Assembly (NCBI GenBank): GCA_013306675.1
Contig: JABLUY010000102.1
Coordinates: 3,026-67,025, forward strand
Direction of reading: 5' to 3'
Source of the DNA: Thraustochytrium sp. TN22
Lineage: Eukaryota > Sar > Bigyra > Thraustochytrida > Thraustochytriidae
DNA length: 64,000 nt
The stretch's first letter is position 1. Each line of letters opens with the position of its first letter. Below the pieces are notes generated by a model. It was given only the letters and a program-made list of their open reading frames with translations, had not been told where the DNA came from and did no database searches. Both the position numbers and the translations under genes were made by a program. Shown piece by piece: positions 39,001 to 48,682 of the stretch.

Positions 39001-42000
39001 GCGGACGACCTTGGAGGGCAGCAAGCCCCACTCTCACCAACGCTTACTTCAACGTTCACGTCCCGACAGCTGCAAGGCGCAGACGACCCCGAAGCCAGTG
39101 CCAATGCCAATGCCAACACCGCCGCTGACGACGACAACGACCACGCTTCTCCCGCCGCCACCGGCGCGCTCGCCAAGATCTCCCACACCGTCGGCCAGGT
39201 GGCGCAGGGCCTGCAGCGCAGTCTGTCGGTTGACGTCACAGCTCGCCGCATGCGCAAGAAGAGCCCGCTTCCGCTGCACCAGCACTCGCGCGCGCACCAG
39301 TCGGCCGACTTTAGCACGCCCGGCCAAACCTCCTTCCCTGACCCTTCTGCGCTCGGGATGTCGTACGAGTTCTCGCTCGCGGCGCCCAACACCGCCAGCA
39401 GCGAGGATAACTTCTCTTCCTCGCCGCACGTGCACCAGGACAAGCACACTCTCCGTGGCGCCGCGGTCAGCGACAGCAGCGCCCTGCTCAGCGTCGCCTC
39501 CAAGCTCCCAGCCTCGACGGCCGCGCTCGACTCGTACAAGGAGGCGCCAGGCGAGGAGGATGACCACGAAGACTGTCATCTGGCTAACGGTGCTGTGCAC
39601 GATGCCATTCTGGGTGACGACGTTGCCGGCGACGAGGACGAGGACGAAGACGACGACGACGACGACGGCGATGGCGACGACGACGACGATGATGGCTCCA
39701 TGGTGTGCACTCACAGCAACAGCAGCACCAGGCAGAACGGGGCTACTTCTCCAGTCGCCGCTGCGGGTGCGACGGCGCGGCTCAAGGACCTGGACGCCGA
39801 GGCGGAGGAAGCTTCGAGTGTGAAGACTGGCAGCGGTCGATTCCCGCAGGAGACCGAGCCGGAGCGCGAGCATGACGAGGATAGCGATAGTGCACTGGGC
39901 GGCCGGCCCGGTTCCGTGCAGTCGTCCCCTGTGGAGCAGTCGACGCTCTTGAGCGCCGCCATCCAGGGCCCCAGCGCATACCTGGGCGACCTCACGTCGA
40001 GCGTCTCGTGCAACAACATGGAAGAGCTACTGCTCTACTCTTCCGAGCTGGACATTGATGTGAGCGGGCCTGGCGCGGCCAGCTTGCACCGCGCCGCGGC
40101 CAGGGCGCGCGGCCGTCCGCAGAGCCTGCCGCGCACTCTGCAGACGCGGCCGCTCATGGCGCACCCGTCGCCACGAACCCGCGTGCGCTCCACCTCGGGC
40201 CAGTTCCCGGCCTCCTTTGCCGCAAGCGCGCAGCCTGCGCTTACGCCGGCCGCCACCACAGGCAGCCGCTTCCTGCAGGTCAGCCTGCACAGTGGCGAGC
40301 ACAAGCTGCTCGAGGGCTCGCCCATGCTGGCGCGCCTGCGCGACAACGGCCACCTCCGCGGCCGCCGCCTGTCCTCGCTCGGCCACCTGCTGCCTGGCTT
40401 TGTGTTCCCCGCCAGCAGCAGCAGCACGGCCGAAGGCGCCACCCCCTTGGCACGGGCCGCGTCCCGGGACCGCACCTCGTCACAGGAGCTCGGCACGCGC
40501 TCGGACGACGAGAACAATGCCGGCGCCGCGCCGCCGTCCACGGAGGTGCTGGCCTCTGAGACGGCCGCGGCTGCGGTCCCGAACGGCGACGGCGGCAGCC
40601 GCGCTTCTGGGGCTCATGCGGCGCCTGCGCTCCCGGCGCCCTCAACGGCGAACCACAGCGCGCGTAGCCGCGTCCCCAGTGACGCGAGCGACGCCGGTCT
40701 CTTCAACGCGCTGCTGCACAGCACGCGTCAGGGCGTGCTGCGATTCACCGGCTCCAACAGCGCGGCCGGCACGCCACTCTCGCCTGCGCCCACGCGCATG
40801 TCGCGGCGGCCCTCGGACCTCGACCTCGATGCGCCGGCGTGGCGGCCCAGCGACCTGCGCTTCGACGCGGTCCGCGGGAGCCACGGTCGCCGCGGCTCTG
40901 GCACGCTGCGGCCCTCGGACCGCGAGGACATCATCGAGGTCGTGCTGGCGCTGCTGGACGAGATCGGCAAGCGCGGGCCCGTGCTCATCATCATTGACGA
41001 CGCACAGAACCTCGATGACGCCAGCTGGCAGCTCCTCAAGCGCGCCGTCGTGCACGGCATGGACGTGACGGCAAAGCTCCAGGATGAGACGCTGGCCGCC
41101 AGAGCGGCCGCCTCCGCTGTCGCCTCCAAGAGCGACAATGCTGGTGGCGGAAGTAGTAGCGCCGGCACCAGTGCCAGTGCCACTGCCACTGCCAGCACCA
41201 GTACCAGCAGCAAGCGCGCCGTGCCGGGCCCCTCGGTCCGCTTCCTCGTGGCGTACCGCAGCATGCAGGCATCGGACCACTCCAACGAGCACTGGAAGGA
41301 GCTCGTGGAGCTGTGCGACCGCGAGCGCAAGCGTGTGGAGGCGGCGCGCTCCGCGGCTGGCGTAAGCGCCGGTTCCGGCGCTGGCACGGGGGCCGGCGCC
41401 GCCTCCCTTCTCGATGACGACCACAGCGCGGGCAGCAGCGGCAGCGATCTGGATGCGCAAGAGGCGGACGTGGACGACTCGTCCTCGTCATCGACATCGG
41501 CTGCGCATCGCGGCGGCGAGCCGGCTGAGACCGTAGGAATGACGGCTGGGGCGGCGGCCAAGGCCGCAACCAAGATGGAGGACTCCATTCCGGAACAGGA
41601 GGCTGTCGCGGCTCCTCTCGCGTCGCAGCTCGCGCTGGAAGCCAGTAGCAACCAGTTCAGCGGGGACTCGACGAGCCAGGGAGGCGAGAGCTTCGCGAGC
41701 GAGGGCATTGGCCGCGACGCGGAGGGGGAGGACGAGGAGGACCTGCTGGAGGGAAGCCTGGTGCGGCCGCGCTGGGGTCTGGCAGTGCGCACCGAGCCGC
41801 TTTCGCACCGCGACTCGGCAAACTTCCTGACGGCCAACCGCGCCGTGGGCGTCGGCTCGGAGCTCCTGCAGTTCCTCTATGACTCGACCAAGGGCAATCC
41901 GGGGTACCTGTTGAACCTCTTCAACAGCCTCGTGGAGCGCGGCTTCATCCGCATCAACCAGGTGACGGGCGTGGCGTACGCTACCGAGGGCCTGCGCAAC

Positions 42001-43632
42001 ATGGCGCCGGAGAACGTGCTCTTTATGAGTCTGCCTGCCCACTTCGTGGCGGAGGTCTACGGGCGGTGGGACAAGCTGCCGACCAACGTCAAGTTGATCC
42101 TCAAGATGGCCAGCGTCATTGGCAAGGTGGTGCCGCTGGAGCTGCTCTTCGACGTGTACACCAAGAAGAATGCGCTCATGCGTGCGGTAGCCTCGGGCGA
42201 GTCCAAGAAGCTCCTGGGCTCCGCGCCCGCATCTGCAGCTGCCGTGCAAGACTTTCGGCGACCAGCGCCAGCGATGCCGAACATGCTGCAGCGCGAGGAC
42301 AGCATCGCTGAGCTGCCACCGCCGCCCTCCCCGGCGCCTTTCAGCATGGCGACTGGCGCACTCACACCCATGGCGAGCGCTCCGTCGTTTTCTACCGCCG
42401 CGGCGACGACTGTGACCAACCTGGCGTTGGTGCAGCAGTCCCAGCCGCAGCAGCTCATGCGCCCGCAGGTGGGCAGGAGCCAGACGGAGCGCGCAACATC
42501 GTCGTGGTCGCCCGCTGAGTCTGCGCCAGATCTGCGCCGGGCGAGTGTCGGCGCGCCACAGTCCTTCTCTGACGCGGAGGAGGAGGAGGAGGACATGGCC
42601 GGCGCCATCGTGACGGTGGCACGGCGGACGCAGAGTGACAACGGCATCCGCCGCAAGTCATCGCGCTTCTTCGTGCGCGGGCTGAGCAAGAAGCTGTCCG
42701 GGTCTGCGTCCTCGGACGGAGCGTCCAAGGGCGCAGAGGTCGGGACCGGCAAGGCCGACGCGGACGCGCTGAGCCCGGCGGAGCTGGAGAAGCTGCGCGC
42801 CGAGTTCAACGCGGGCATTGCAGAGCTCACGCGCGTCGAGTTCCTGATGGACCAGAGTTCTTCAAGCCTCAACTCGCTCGCCTTCAAGGACGACGCGGAG
42901 CGCAGCATTGTCTACGGCATGATGACCAACAAGGAGCGCCGCCTCATCCACAAGGTCGTCCTCGAGTGGTACGACGAGGACCCGCGCCGGATCCAGGAGG
43001 CCTTCCCCAACGGCACCGACATTGGCCATCTCGGCTATCACGCCATGCTGGCCGGGGAGCACCTCAAGGCCTTTACCTTCTTCGAGGTCGGCATCGCCGA
43101 TCTCACGTACCGTGCGCTCAACTTTGAGAACCCGGAGTACATTGAGACCTACGAGACGCTGGTCTTCGGCTTGCGTGACATCTCCACCAGCGACACGCTT
43201 GCGCGGGAGCTGCGCTTGCAGGCGAAGCACGCCAGCGTGGAGCACCTCAAGCGCTTTTACCGCTCGCGCGCGCAGCTCGCGCTCTGCCGCTTTTATGTGC
43301 TGCAGCGCGATTGGGACACTGCAGCCTTGTATACGCAAACCACGGTGCAGGCGACGCGCTTCGCGCGCGTGGCTCTCGAGAAGCGCGAGTCCGGCTTTGG
43401 CCGTCTGCTGCGCCGCGCGCGCCTGCTCTCGCTCAGCCGCCGCCGCGGCCACGACAGCGAGTGGATGTCGCGTCGCCTGCGCTTCGTGCAGGACAAGACT
43501 GTGCTGCAGGAGACGGTCAAGTGCGGCGACCAGGCCAAGCGCATCCTCGACCGCATCCTGCGCCGCACGCGCAAGCTCGCGGCGCTCGAGCGCGACATTG
43601 ACGCCGTCTCCTTCGATGTGTCTCTTCCGTGA
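36059..43632 (+). CDS. soluble-type (ADCY10-like) adenylyl cyclase, apparent frameshift near start
   Basis: About 2,525 residues with the order of soluble adenylyl cyclase. C1 domain: RRFVPRVVVDRF, FDISGF with metal-binding Asp, GGDIIKFAGDALIAIW with the second Asp. C2 domain: DDKGCVAIVVMGLP, EYAVTGECINLAARLMGK. Then a P-loop (EGAPGSGKS, ~residue 648 counted from 36304), a Walker-B-like LIIIDDAQNLD (~1560) and a helical, TPR-like C-terminus. Such enzymes make cAMP in response to bicarbonate and calcium, often in flagella. About 900 residues of Ser/Ala/Asp/Glu-rich low complexity separate Walker A from Walker B, far longer than in animals. The N-terminal piece (36059-36322, MKRPRASRSGK...TWGVVAF) is one frame off the main frame that starts F-DISGF at 36322; the junction is a TTTT run. 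A shorter start at ATG 36304 would lack the beginning of C1. Confidence 0.88.
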
Positions 43633-43725
43633 GAGGCAGAGAGAAGAAAGGAGAGAAAAGAAGAGAAGAGAAGAGAAGAGAAGAGAAGAGAAGAGAAGAG
43701 AGAGAGAGAGAGAGAGGGGAAGGAG
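43633..43725 (+). repeat. polypurine (GAGAA)n/(GA)n tract
   Basis: More than 80 bases with almost only G and A on the plus strand, starting just after the cyclase stop codon: (AGAGA)n units, then (GA)n, then GGGGAAGG. It lies in the presumed 3' UTR. Confidence 0.9.
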
Positions 43726-43883
43726 GTCTGAAGTACGACTGGCGTACTGTTAGTAGTATGAAACCTATTGCTGCCGCCACTGCTGCCCAGTTGGGCTGGG
43801 CTGGTGGAAAGGGCTGGGGCAAAGCAGTTTCACCATGTGTTCATTCGTGTGTTTCTTTGTTTCTTTGTCTCTGCAGCCGTTGC

Positions 43884-45059
43884 TCATGGCATCCCGTCAT
43901 TCTTGTGAATATGCGTCGGCGTGGCGCGCTGTGGAGGTCCGCCTGGATACGCTTCCACGAGTTGAACCACGGCGCGTGTCATCTTGGGCGACTCCATGAA
44001 GTGCTGCAGGCGCCGCATCGCTGCGGCGCGGGACGCAGCCGAGCTTGGGTGCTCGCAGCCCGCGCGCAGAGCTGTGTGCAGCGCGCGTTGCGCTTGGTCT
44101 CGTAGCTTGGGCTCCTGCTGCATGAGTGGGACGCCCAGGCCGAGGTTGAGCAGCGCGTAATAGTCCACGAGGTCCTCCCGCGGTATGCAAAAACGCGCAA
44201 CGAGATTTCCTTTGCCGCTCTGGATGTGCGCCTCGCGGAGAATGCGACGGGCGGTGGGTGCCGGGACAAGGCCGGCGCACGCCTCATCGGCCTGCTCGAA
44301 GAGGTCGCGCAGGCCGCGCGTCGTCGCAGTGAGGCCGACTTTGCGCGTGGATGGGCCCGACGTGAGGCTACGGCTGCGCGCCATGGCCAGGTGCGCGCCG
44401 CGCAGGGCATCTGGCCGCAAGCGACCCCCGAGTGCCTCGAGCACAACCTCGCGAGCCATGCGCTCGCTCCGCACCGTGCCCATGGTCTCCGGTAGGCGCA
44501 GGGGCCACTCGGAGAAGGCAGCGAAGCGCGCGTCACGATTCAAGCGCGCGCAAAGTTCTTCAGCGCTCGCTGCCGTCGTCACCTCCGTCTCGCCCTCCAG
44601 GCAGCGCCGGTACGTTGCCTCCACGAGTTGAGCGAATCGGTTGCTGAGGCCGTCTTCTGCTCTTGCGCTGTGCTGCGAGTCATCCTGCCATCCAAGGCCA
44701 CGCAACTCGGCGGCCTTGCGCACCCATGTCCAGCCCACCTCGAGGTCGTCCGGCAGGTCCGCGACCAGTTCGAGCACCACCTTGGGCGCCCCGATCTGTT
44801 CCATGTACGTGCGCAGCGCGTCCACGGCAACGACGCCGCTCTGTCCTGCAAGTTTGGCGAAGGCCTCTCTGAGGAGGTCTTCCACGGCCCTCTCCAGGCC
44901 GCCCGCCGCCGCGTACGGGTCGTCGCCGGCCTCTCGCGCTCGCAGAAATGCCTTTAGCGCCTGCGCGTCCTGCACGAGGGGCTCGCCATATATGCGCGTT
45001 CGCCTCGCCAGCAGCCGCGTCCTGCGCCCGCTCGTCGCCAGCGCCGCGCGCGACGCCAT
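43884..45059 (-). CDS. unrecognised protein, possible mitochondrial presequence
   Basis: 391 residues from the ATG at 45059 (MASRAALATSGRRTRLLARR); the frame is open to 45131 but the extra 24 residues look like read-through. The N-terminus is rich in Arg, Ala and Ser with no acidic residue in the first ~30, as in mitochondrial targeting peptides. The body is helical and charged: QALKAFLRAREAGDD, LERAVEDLLREAF, VDALRTYMEQIGAP, TRGLRDLFEQADEACAGL, ARRILREAHIQSGKGNL, and a C-terminal YYALLNLGLGVPLMQQEPKL. There are no transmembrane segments or known motifs. Codon use and the absence of alternative frames support a real gene. I cannot name a family. It lies tail-to-tail with the cyclase gene (251 bp). 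Confidence 0.6.
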   Translation of the reverse strand: MASRAALATSGRRTRLLARRTRIYGEPLVQDAQALKAFLRAREAGDDPYAAAGGLERAVEDLLREAFAKLAGQSGVVAVDALRTYMEQIGAPKVVLELVADLPDDLEVGWTWVRKAAELRGLGWQDDSQHSARAEDGLSNRFAQLVEATYRRCLEGETEVTTAASAEELCARLNRDARFAAFSEWPLRLPETMGTVRSERMAREVVLEALGGRLRPDALRGAHLAMARSRSLTSGPSTRKVGLTATTRGLRDLFEQADEACAGLVPAPTARRILREAHIQSGKGNLVARFCIPREDLVDYYALLNLGLGVPLMQQEPKLRDQAQRALHTALRAGCEHPSSAASRAAAMRRLQHFMESPKMTRAVVQLVEAYPGGPPQRATPTHIHKNDGMP

Positions 45060-45796
45060 CCTCTGCCTGGACCTCGCCCGCTGTTTGCCGAGCCAAGGCT
45101 TGCCGTGCCGTGCCGTCACGGTCACGGTCACGGTGGCGGCGCGTGCAGCAAGCCACCTGACTCTGACGAGACGAGCAATGACGATGACTTACCGGATGGA
45201 TTTTTCTCTTCGCCACCACTGCGGCAGTCATGATCAGCGGGGCGTGGTGCCGCGGGTTGAATGTTTCTGTGATTACTAGCTAGCTAGGCTAACAAACGCT
45301 GCCGGCCCATCCTGGGGACGCAGCTAGCAAAGCCAGAGCCGGCCAAGCTCGTCGTCTCGCCACGACTGGATCGCCTCATGCGCTCGCTCGTGCATAAGCC
45401 GGTCATCGTCGCGCCCGGGCCTTGAGAGAGGTGAATGAACCCAGGCCGCCTGGCCACGTCGGATTAGGCACGCTAGCCACGCTCGGCCGTCAGCTCGCAC
45501 GCAACCTCGCAAAGCTCGCAGCCGCCCGCGCTCTGCGCGCTTGGCCTGCCTGCCTGCTCTTCCCCACCCACTACATGCGAAGTGCCAGGGCTGGCGCAAC
45601 ATCAGTCCCGTGTCGCGCTCGGTCTCGCCTCGGCCTCGGTCTCGGTCTCGATCCCGCGGCTCGGCCGCTCGGCCACGGCCGCAGAGCAGCGCCGCCGGGT
45701 CGGGCTCACGCATCACCCGCCGCCGGCCCTGGGGCGGCCGGCGGGCGCGGCGGCACCGCGCGGTAGCGCGGAGAATTCCGGGTTCTGGCGCTCGTC
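45060..45796. other. divergent intergenic region
   Basis: It lies between the unrecognised minus-strand gene and the Yippee gene. A CTAGCTAGCTAG run lies at about 45276-45289 and CTCGGT repeats at about 45625-45650. A plus-strand frame from 45541 runs into the Yippee region in a different frame and is not supported. Confidence 0.55.
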
Positions 45797-46207
45797 ATGC
45801 AGGTCTTCAGCTACGAGCTTGGGGCCGGGAGGCAGTACGTGTGCGCGCAGTGCGGCACGGAGCTGACGAGGGCAGCGCTGCTGGAGTCCAGAGACTTCAC
45901 CGGGAACTCCGGGCCGGCGATTCTGGTGACCAAGATCTGGAACTACAAGTGCGGGCCGCCCGAGGACAAGGAGCTGCGCACCGGCCCGCACACCATCCAG
46001 GACACGTACTGCTCCGGCTGCGAAAGCAAGATCGGGTGGACGTACCTGCGTGCGCATCACCCGCGGCAGCAGTACAAGGAGGGCAAGTTCATCTTGGAGG
46101 TGGCGTACATTCGCGAGGTGAACTTTCAACCGAGCGTCCTGTCCAACGCGCCGCGCACGCGCGAGGACGGCCTGGGCGACGACTCGAGCGAGGCGAGCGG
46201 GCCATGA
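45797..46207 (+). CDS. Yippee-like zinc-binding protein
   Basis: A 136-residue protein consisting of a Yippee domain and a short tail. The zinc ligands are two CxxC pairs, CAQC (Cys16, Cys19) and CSGC (Cys72, Cys75). Between them are the diagnostic SRDFTGNSGPAILV, YKCGPPEDKELRTGPHTIQDTYC and, after the second pair, KIGWTYLRAHHPRQQYKEGKFILE. The Yippee fold is a beta-tent shared with cereblon and Mis18. YPEL proteins are conserved in almost all eukaryotes, are found at centrosomes and nucleus, and have no settled biochemical role; some act as adaptors of degradation complexes. The tail (EDGLGDDSSEASGP) is acidic and disordered. The start at 45797 gives the normal short N-terminus before CxxC. 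Confidence 0.92.
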   Translation: MQVFSYELGAGRQYVCAQCGTELTRAALLESRDFTGNSGPAILVTKIWNYKCGPPEDKELRTGPHTIQDTYCSGCESKIGWTYLRAHHPRQQYKEGKFILEVAYIREVNFQPSVLSNAPRTREDGLGDDSSEASGP

Positions 46208-46771
46208 GCAATCCGTCAGCGGGCACTGAGAGAGGCGAGAGCACAAAGATGCGTAAAAGGACGGGCGCAGAAGCGCTTCGACGCGGTAAGCATGCTGGGC
46301 GACTCCTGGAACGAGGCGGGCGGGTCTTGAGCAATCAGATGCCAAGCACCTGAGGCCCAATGGGCAGCGAGCTCCAAGCGATTAGGTATGGTGCGACACG
46401 CTACCTCAGATCAAACATGTGTGTGGTTTGCATGTCGAGCAGCGGTGCACAAGGGCCAAAGGCGAAGCGTACGACTCGACAGGGTGCAATTTAAATTTGT
46501 ATGCCACGTAAGTAAGCGAACGAGAGGGTGCAATCAAATTGTATGCCACGTGTGTGGCCGTTTCCACTTCGTTCGCTGGCTTGGACAGGGCAGAGTAGTA
46601 GAGCAGAGCACCTGGAAGAAAGCAGAACAGAGAAAGCAGAGCATTGCAGAGCAGAGAAGGGCAGGGCAGAGCATTGCAGAGCAGAGCAGAGCAGAGCATT
46701 GCAGAGCAGAGAAGGGCTGGGCAGAGCATTGCAGAGCAGGGAAAGTGATTGGACTTTCCAGTGAGTAGTTC
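46208..46771. other. tail-to-tail spacer with repeats
   Basis: Two direct repeats and no gene. A ~48-bp-spaced repeat gggtgcaat..aaattgtatgccacgt occurs near 46484 and 46530. A purine-rich repeat with unit gcagagcattgcagagcagagaaggg occupies 46590-46745. Confidence 0.65.
46590..46745 (+). repeat. (GCAGA)-rich tandem repeat
   Basis: Higher-order units of about 26-56 bp built from GCAGA pentamers and GCATT interruptions; gcagagcattgcagagcag is found four times. It lies at the 3' side of the Yippee gene and of the GH114 gene. Confidence 0.85.
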
Positions 46772-48055
46772 TTAGCCGCGGTGCAGCGAGAACCAGCGAA
46801 AGAGAAATAGCAGGAGAACGGCCGGCAAGAAGAGCGGGATGGCGCGGCCATGGGCCGCATTATCGTCCAGCTCGGTGGGCTTGGGCGTGGGCACAGTGGG
46901 CGGCCAGGTCGGCGTCGGCGCGCTGGCGTCAAAGTCAGTGTAGGAGGTGGAAGTGAGGTCGATATAGCAGGTAGCCCAGCCGCCGTAGTTGACGCAGAGA
47001 CCTTCGTCGGTAGTGCTGCCCTCGCAGTACTTCGTGGAAAGCCAAAGCTTGTTGGAGGTGGTGTCGGGCTGCGTCTCGGTCGTGCAGGCCGCGACGTAGT
47101 TGTGGTACTCGGTGTGCAGCACGGCCTTGTTGGCATTGAGGAGAGGCAGGTACTTGTCGCACTCCTCGTACTCGAGACAGCTCTCGTTGATGGCAAAGTC
47201 ATAGTCGTCGACCATGTCCGACACGATGCCCAGCGCGTTCTTCAGCCCGATCGCGAGCCCGAGGCTGTGCGCAGTCTCAGTCTGCCAGCGATTGAAGGTG
47301 ATTTGCGCGGCCTTGGCCTCACTCTGGGTGGTGAAGCTGGAGATCTGTTTCCAGCACGAGCCGTTCTGGTAGCAGTCCACGTTGTCCGGCTCGACGCCGT
47401 CGCAGCCGGTGGATGCGGCGCGCTGGAAGCGGGTGAGCATGAGCTCCCTGGTCCTGCTGGAGGTGATGTCCACCCAGTACTCGTCCCAACCCTCCAGCTC
47501 GCCCACGGCCACGGCGAGCCACTCGTCCTTGTTGGACGAGGTGTCGTCGCGCCACGTCTCAATCGTGCCTACGGAGAAGTAGCACAGCACGATGTTGCCC
47601 TCCGCCTTGAGCTCTGCCTTTTTCTCCTCCGACGCGTCCAGGTCGATCAGCGTCACCTGCACGTCCTCGAGCGTGTCGTCGCCGCCCTCCTCGAAGCCCC
47701 ACGCCAGGTTGCGCCACTTGGCGCCCGGCTCGATGGTCGCCACCGCCGACGACATTCTCGCTCGCCGCCGCGCGCGCCGCCGCCTCTTCGCTTGCCGCTG
47801 GTCTGCGAGGCCGGCCGGCTGCCCGAGGTCGCTCGCTCGCTCGCTCGAGATCCTCTTTGCGGGTCTGCTGCCGAGCGGCCAGGGCTTCTTCCGCACGGCG
47901 CTGCTGGCCGGCTGTCCTGCACGCGACTGCACAGTGCACGCGCGCGACAGTGCAAGTGCCAGGCCAATGCCAATGATGATCGAATGATCAGCTGCCAATC
48001 CACTGCAGCCAAGAGTCCACGGCCTCCGCCGCCGCACCGCACGACTGGACGCCAA
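46772..48055 (-). CDS. GH114-like glycoside hydrolase, possibly GPI-anchored
   Basis: The catalytic part, counted from the internal Met at 47755 (326 residues from there), has TIM-barrel motifs of the GH114/TM1410 family: WRNLAWGF, VLCYFSVGTIETWRDD, GCDGVEPDNVDCY (Asp119, Glu122, Asp124) and LGLAIGLKNA. Known members cleave alpha-1,4-galactosaminidic bonds of secreted galactosaminogalactan-type polymers. The C-terminus is a Pro/Thr linker (TWPPTVPTPKPT), small residues (DNAAHG) and a hydrophobic end (IPLFLPAVLLLFLFRWF), as in GPI-anchored proteins. Such a protein needs a signal peptide; only the longer reading from 48055 supplies one (HSIIIGIGLALALS, residues 24-37), though its next 60 residues are oddly basic. 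I therefore give the longer extent, but the true start is uncertain, and an unseen intron in the basic stretch is possible. Confidence 0.75.
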   Translation of the reverse strand: MASSRAVRRRRPWTLGCSGLAADHSIIIGIGLALALSRACTVQSRAGQPASSAVRKKPWPLGSRPAKRISSERASDLGQPAGLADQRQAKRRRRARRRARMSSAVATIEPGAKWRNLAWGFEEGGDDTLEDVQVTLIDLDASEEKKAELKAEGNIVLCYFSVGTIETWRDDTSSNKDEWLAVAVGELEGWDEYWVDITSSRTRELMLTRFQRAASTGCDGVEPDNVDCYQNGSCWKQISSFTTQSEAKAAQITFNRWQTETAHSLGLAIGLKNALGIVSDMVDDYDFAINESCLEYEECDKYLPLLNANKAVLHTEYHNYVAACTTETQPDTTSNKLWLSTKYCEGSTTDEGLCVNYGGWATCYIDLTSTSYTDFDASAPTPTWPPTVPTPKPTELDDNAAHGRAIPLFLPAVLLLFLFRWFSLHRG

Positions 48056-48682
48056 TCTCGGCGGGCGCGCGCCCGGTTCGGCGCTGCCGCCGCGTGCCGT
48101 GCGTCGCGCCAGTCGCGCTCGTACCTCGCGCCGCCGGCCGGCCTCTGCTCTGGCTGGCCACTGTGGCCACTAGCTAGCTCGTAGCGCGCGTCGGGCAGCG
48201 CCGCAGCGAGCGCGGCGGGAGCGACGCCGCAGCGGCGGCTGGCAGGCAGGCCGCGCGCCTGGCTGCAGCGCAGCGGCGCAGCCCGAGACTGACGAGGGCC
48301 GCGGCCGGAGGCTGGTCGTGCCCTTCGAGGCGCGTGCAGCCCGAGGTGCGGCGGGAACTCGGAGGTTGCGCGAGTGTTTTTCTGCTCGAGCTCGAGGGCT
48401 CGCGCCGCGCGACGAGCTCGAGCCTCGAGCGCGCGAGGGGCCTCGCAAGCGGAAGCTGACGGCAAGCGGCGGCTCGCCGGCGGGCCGAGCTTGAGCAAGC
48501 CTAGCTAGCTAGCTAGCTCAGCTGGCGAGCAGAGCTGTGGAAGAGCTGACGACGCACCGCACGTCGTGGACGACAACTTGCTGTGGTTTGCGGTGGGAAG
48601 GGAGGACGACACGCCGGCGGAGGGCGACGTGACGGCCGCAGGGACTGAAACGAGGCGCGGGCACGAGTTGATACGCAGGAGG
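48056..48682. other. intergenic, CTAG run
   Basis: There is no supported gene. A (CTAG)n run lies at 48499-48518 and a shorter one at 48170-48178. There are inverted GAGCTCGAG sequences around 48390-48430. Confidence 0.6.
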
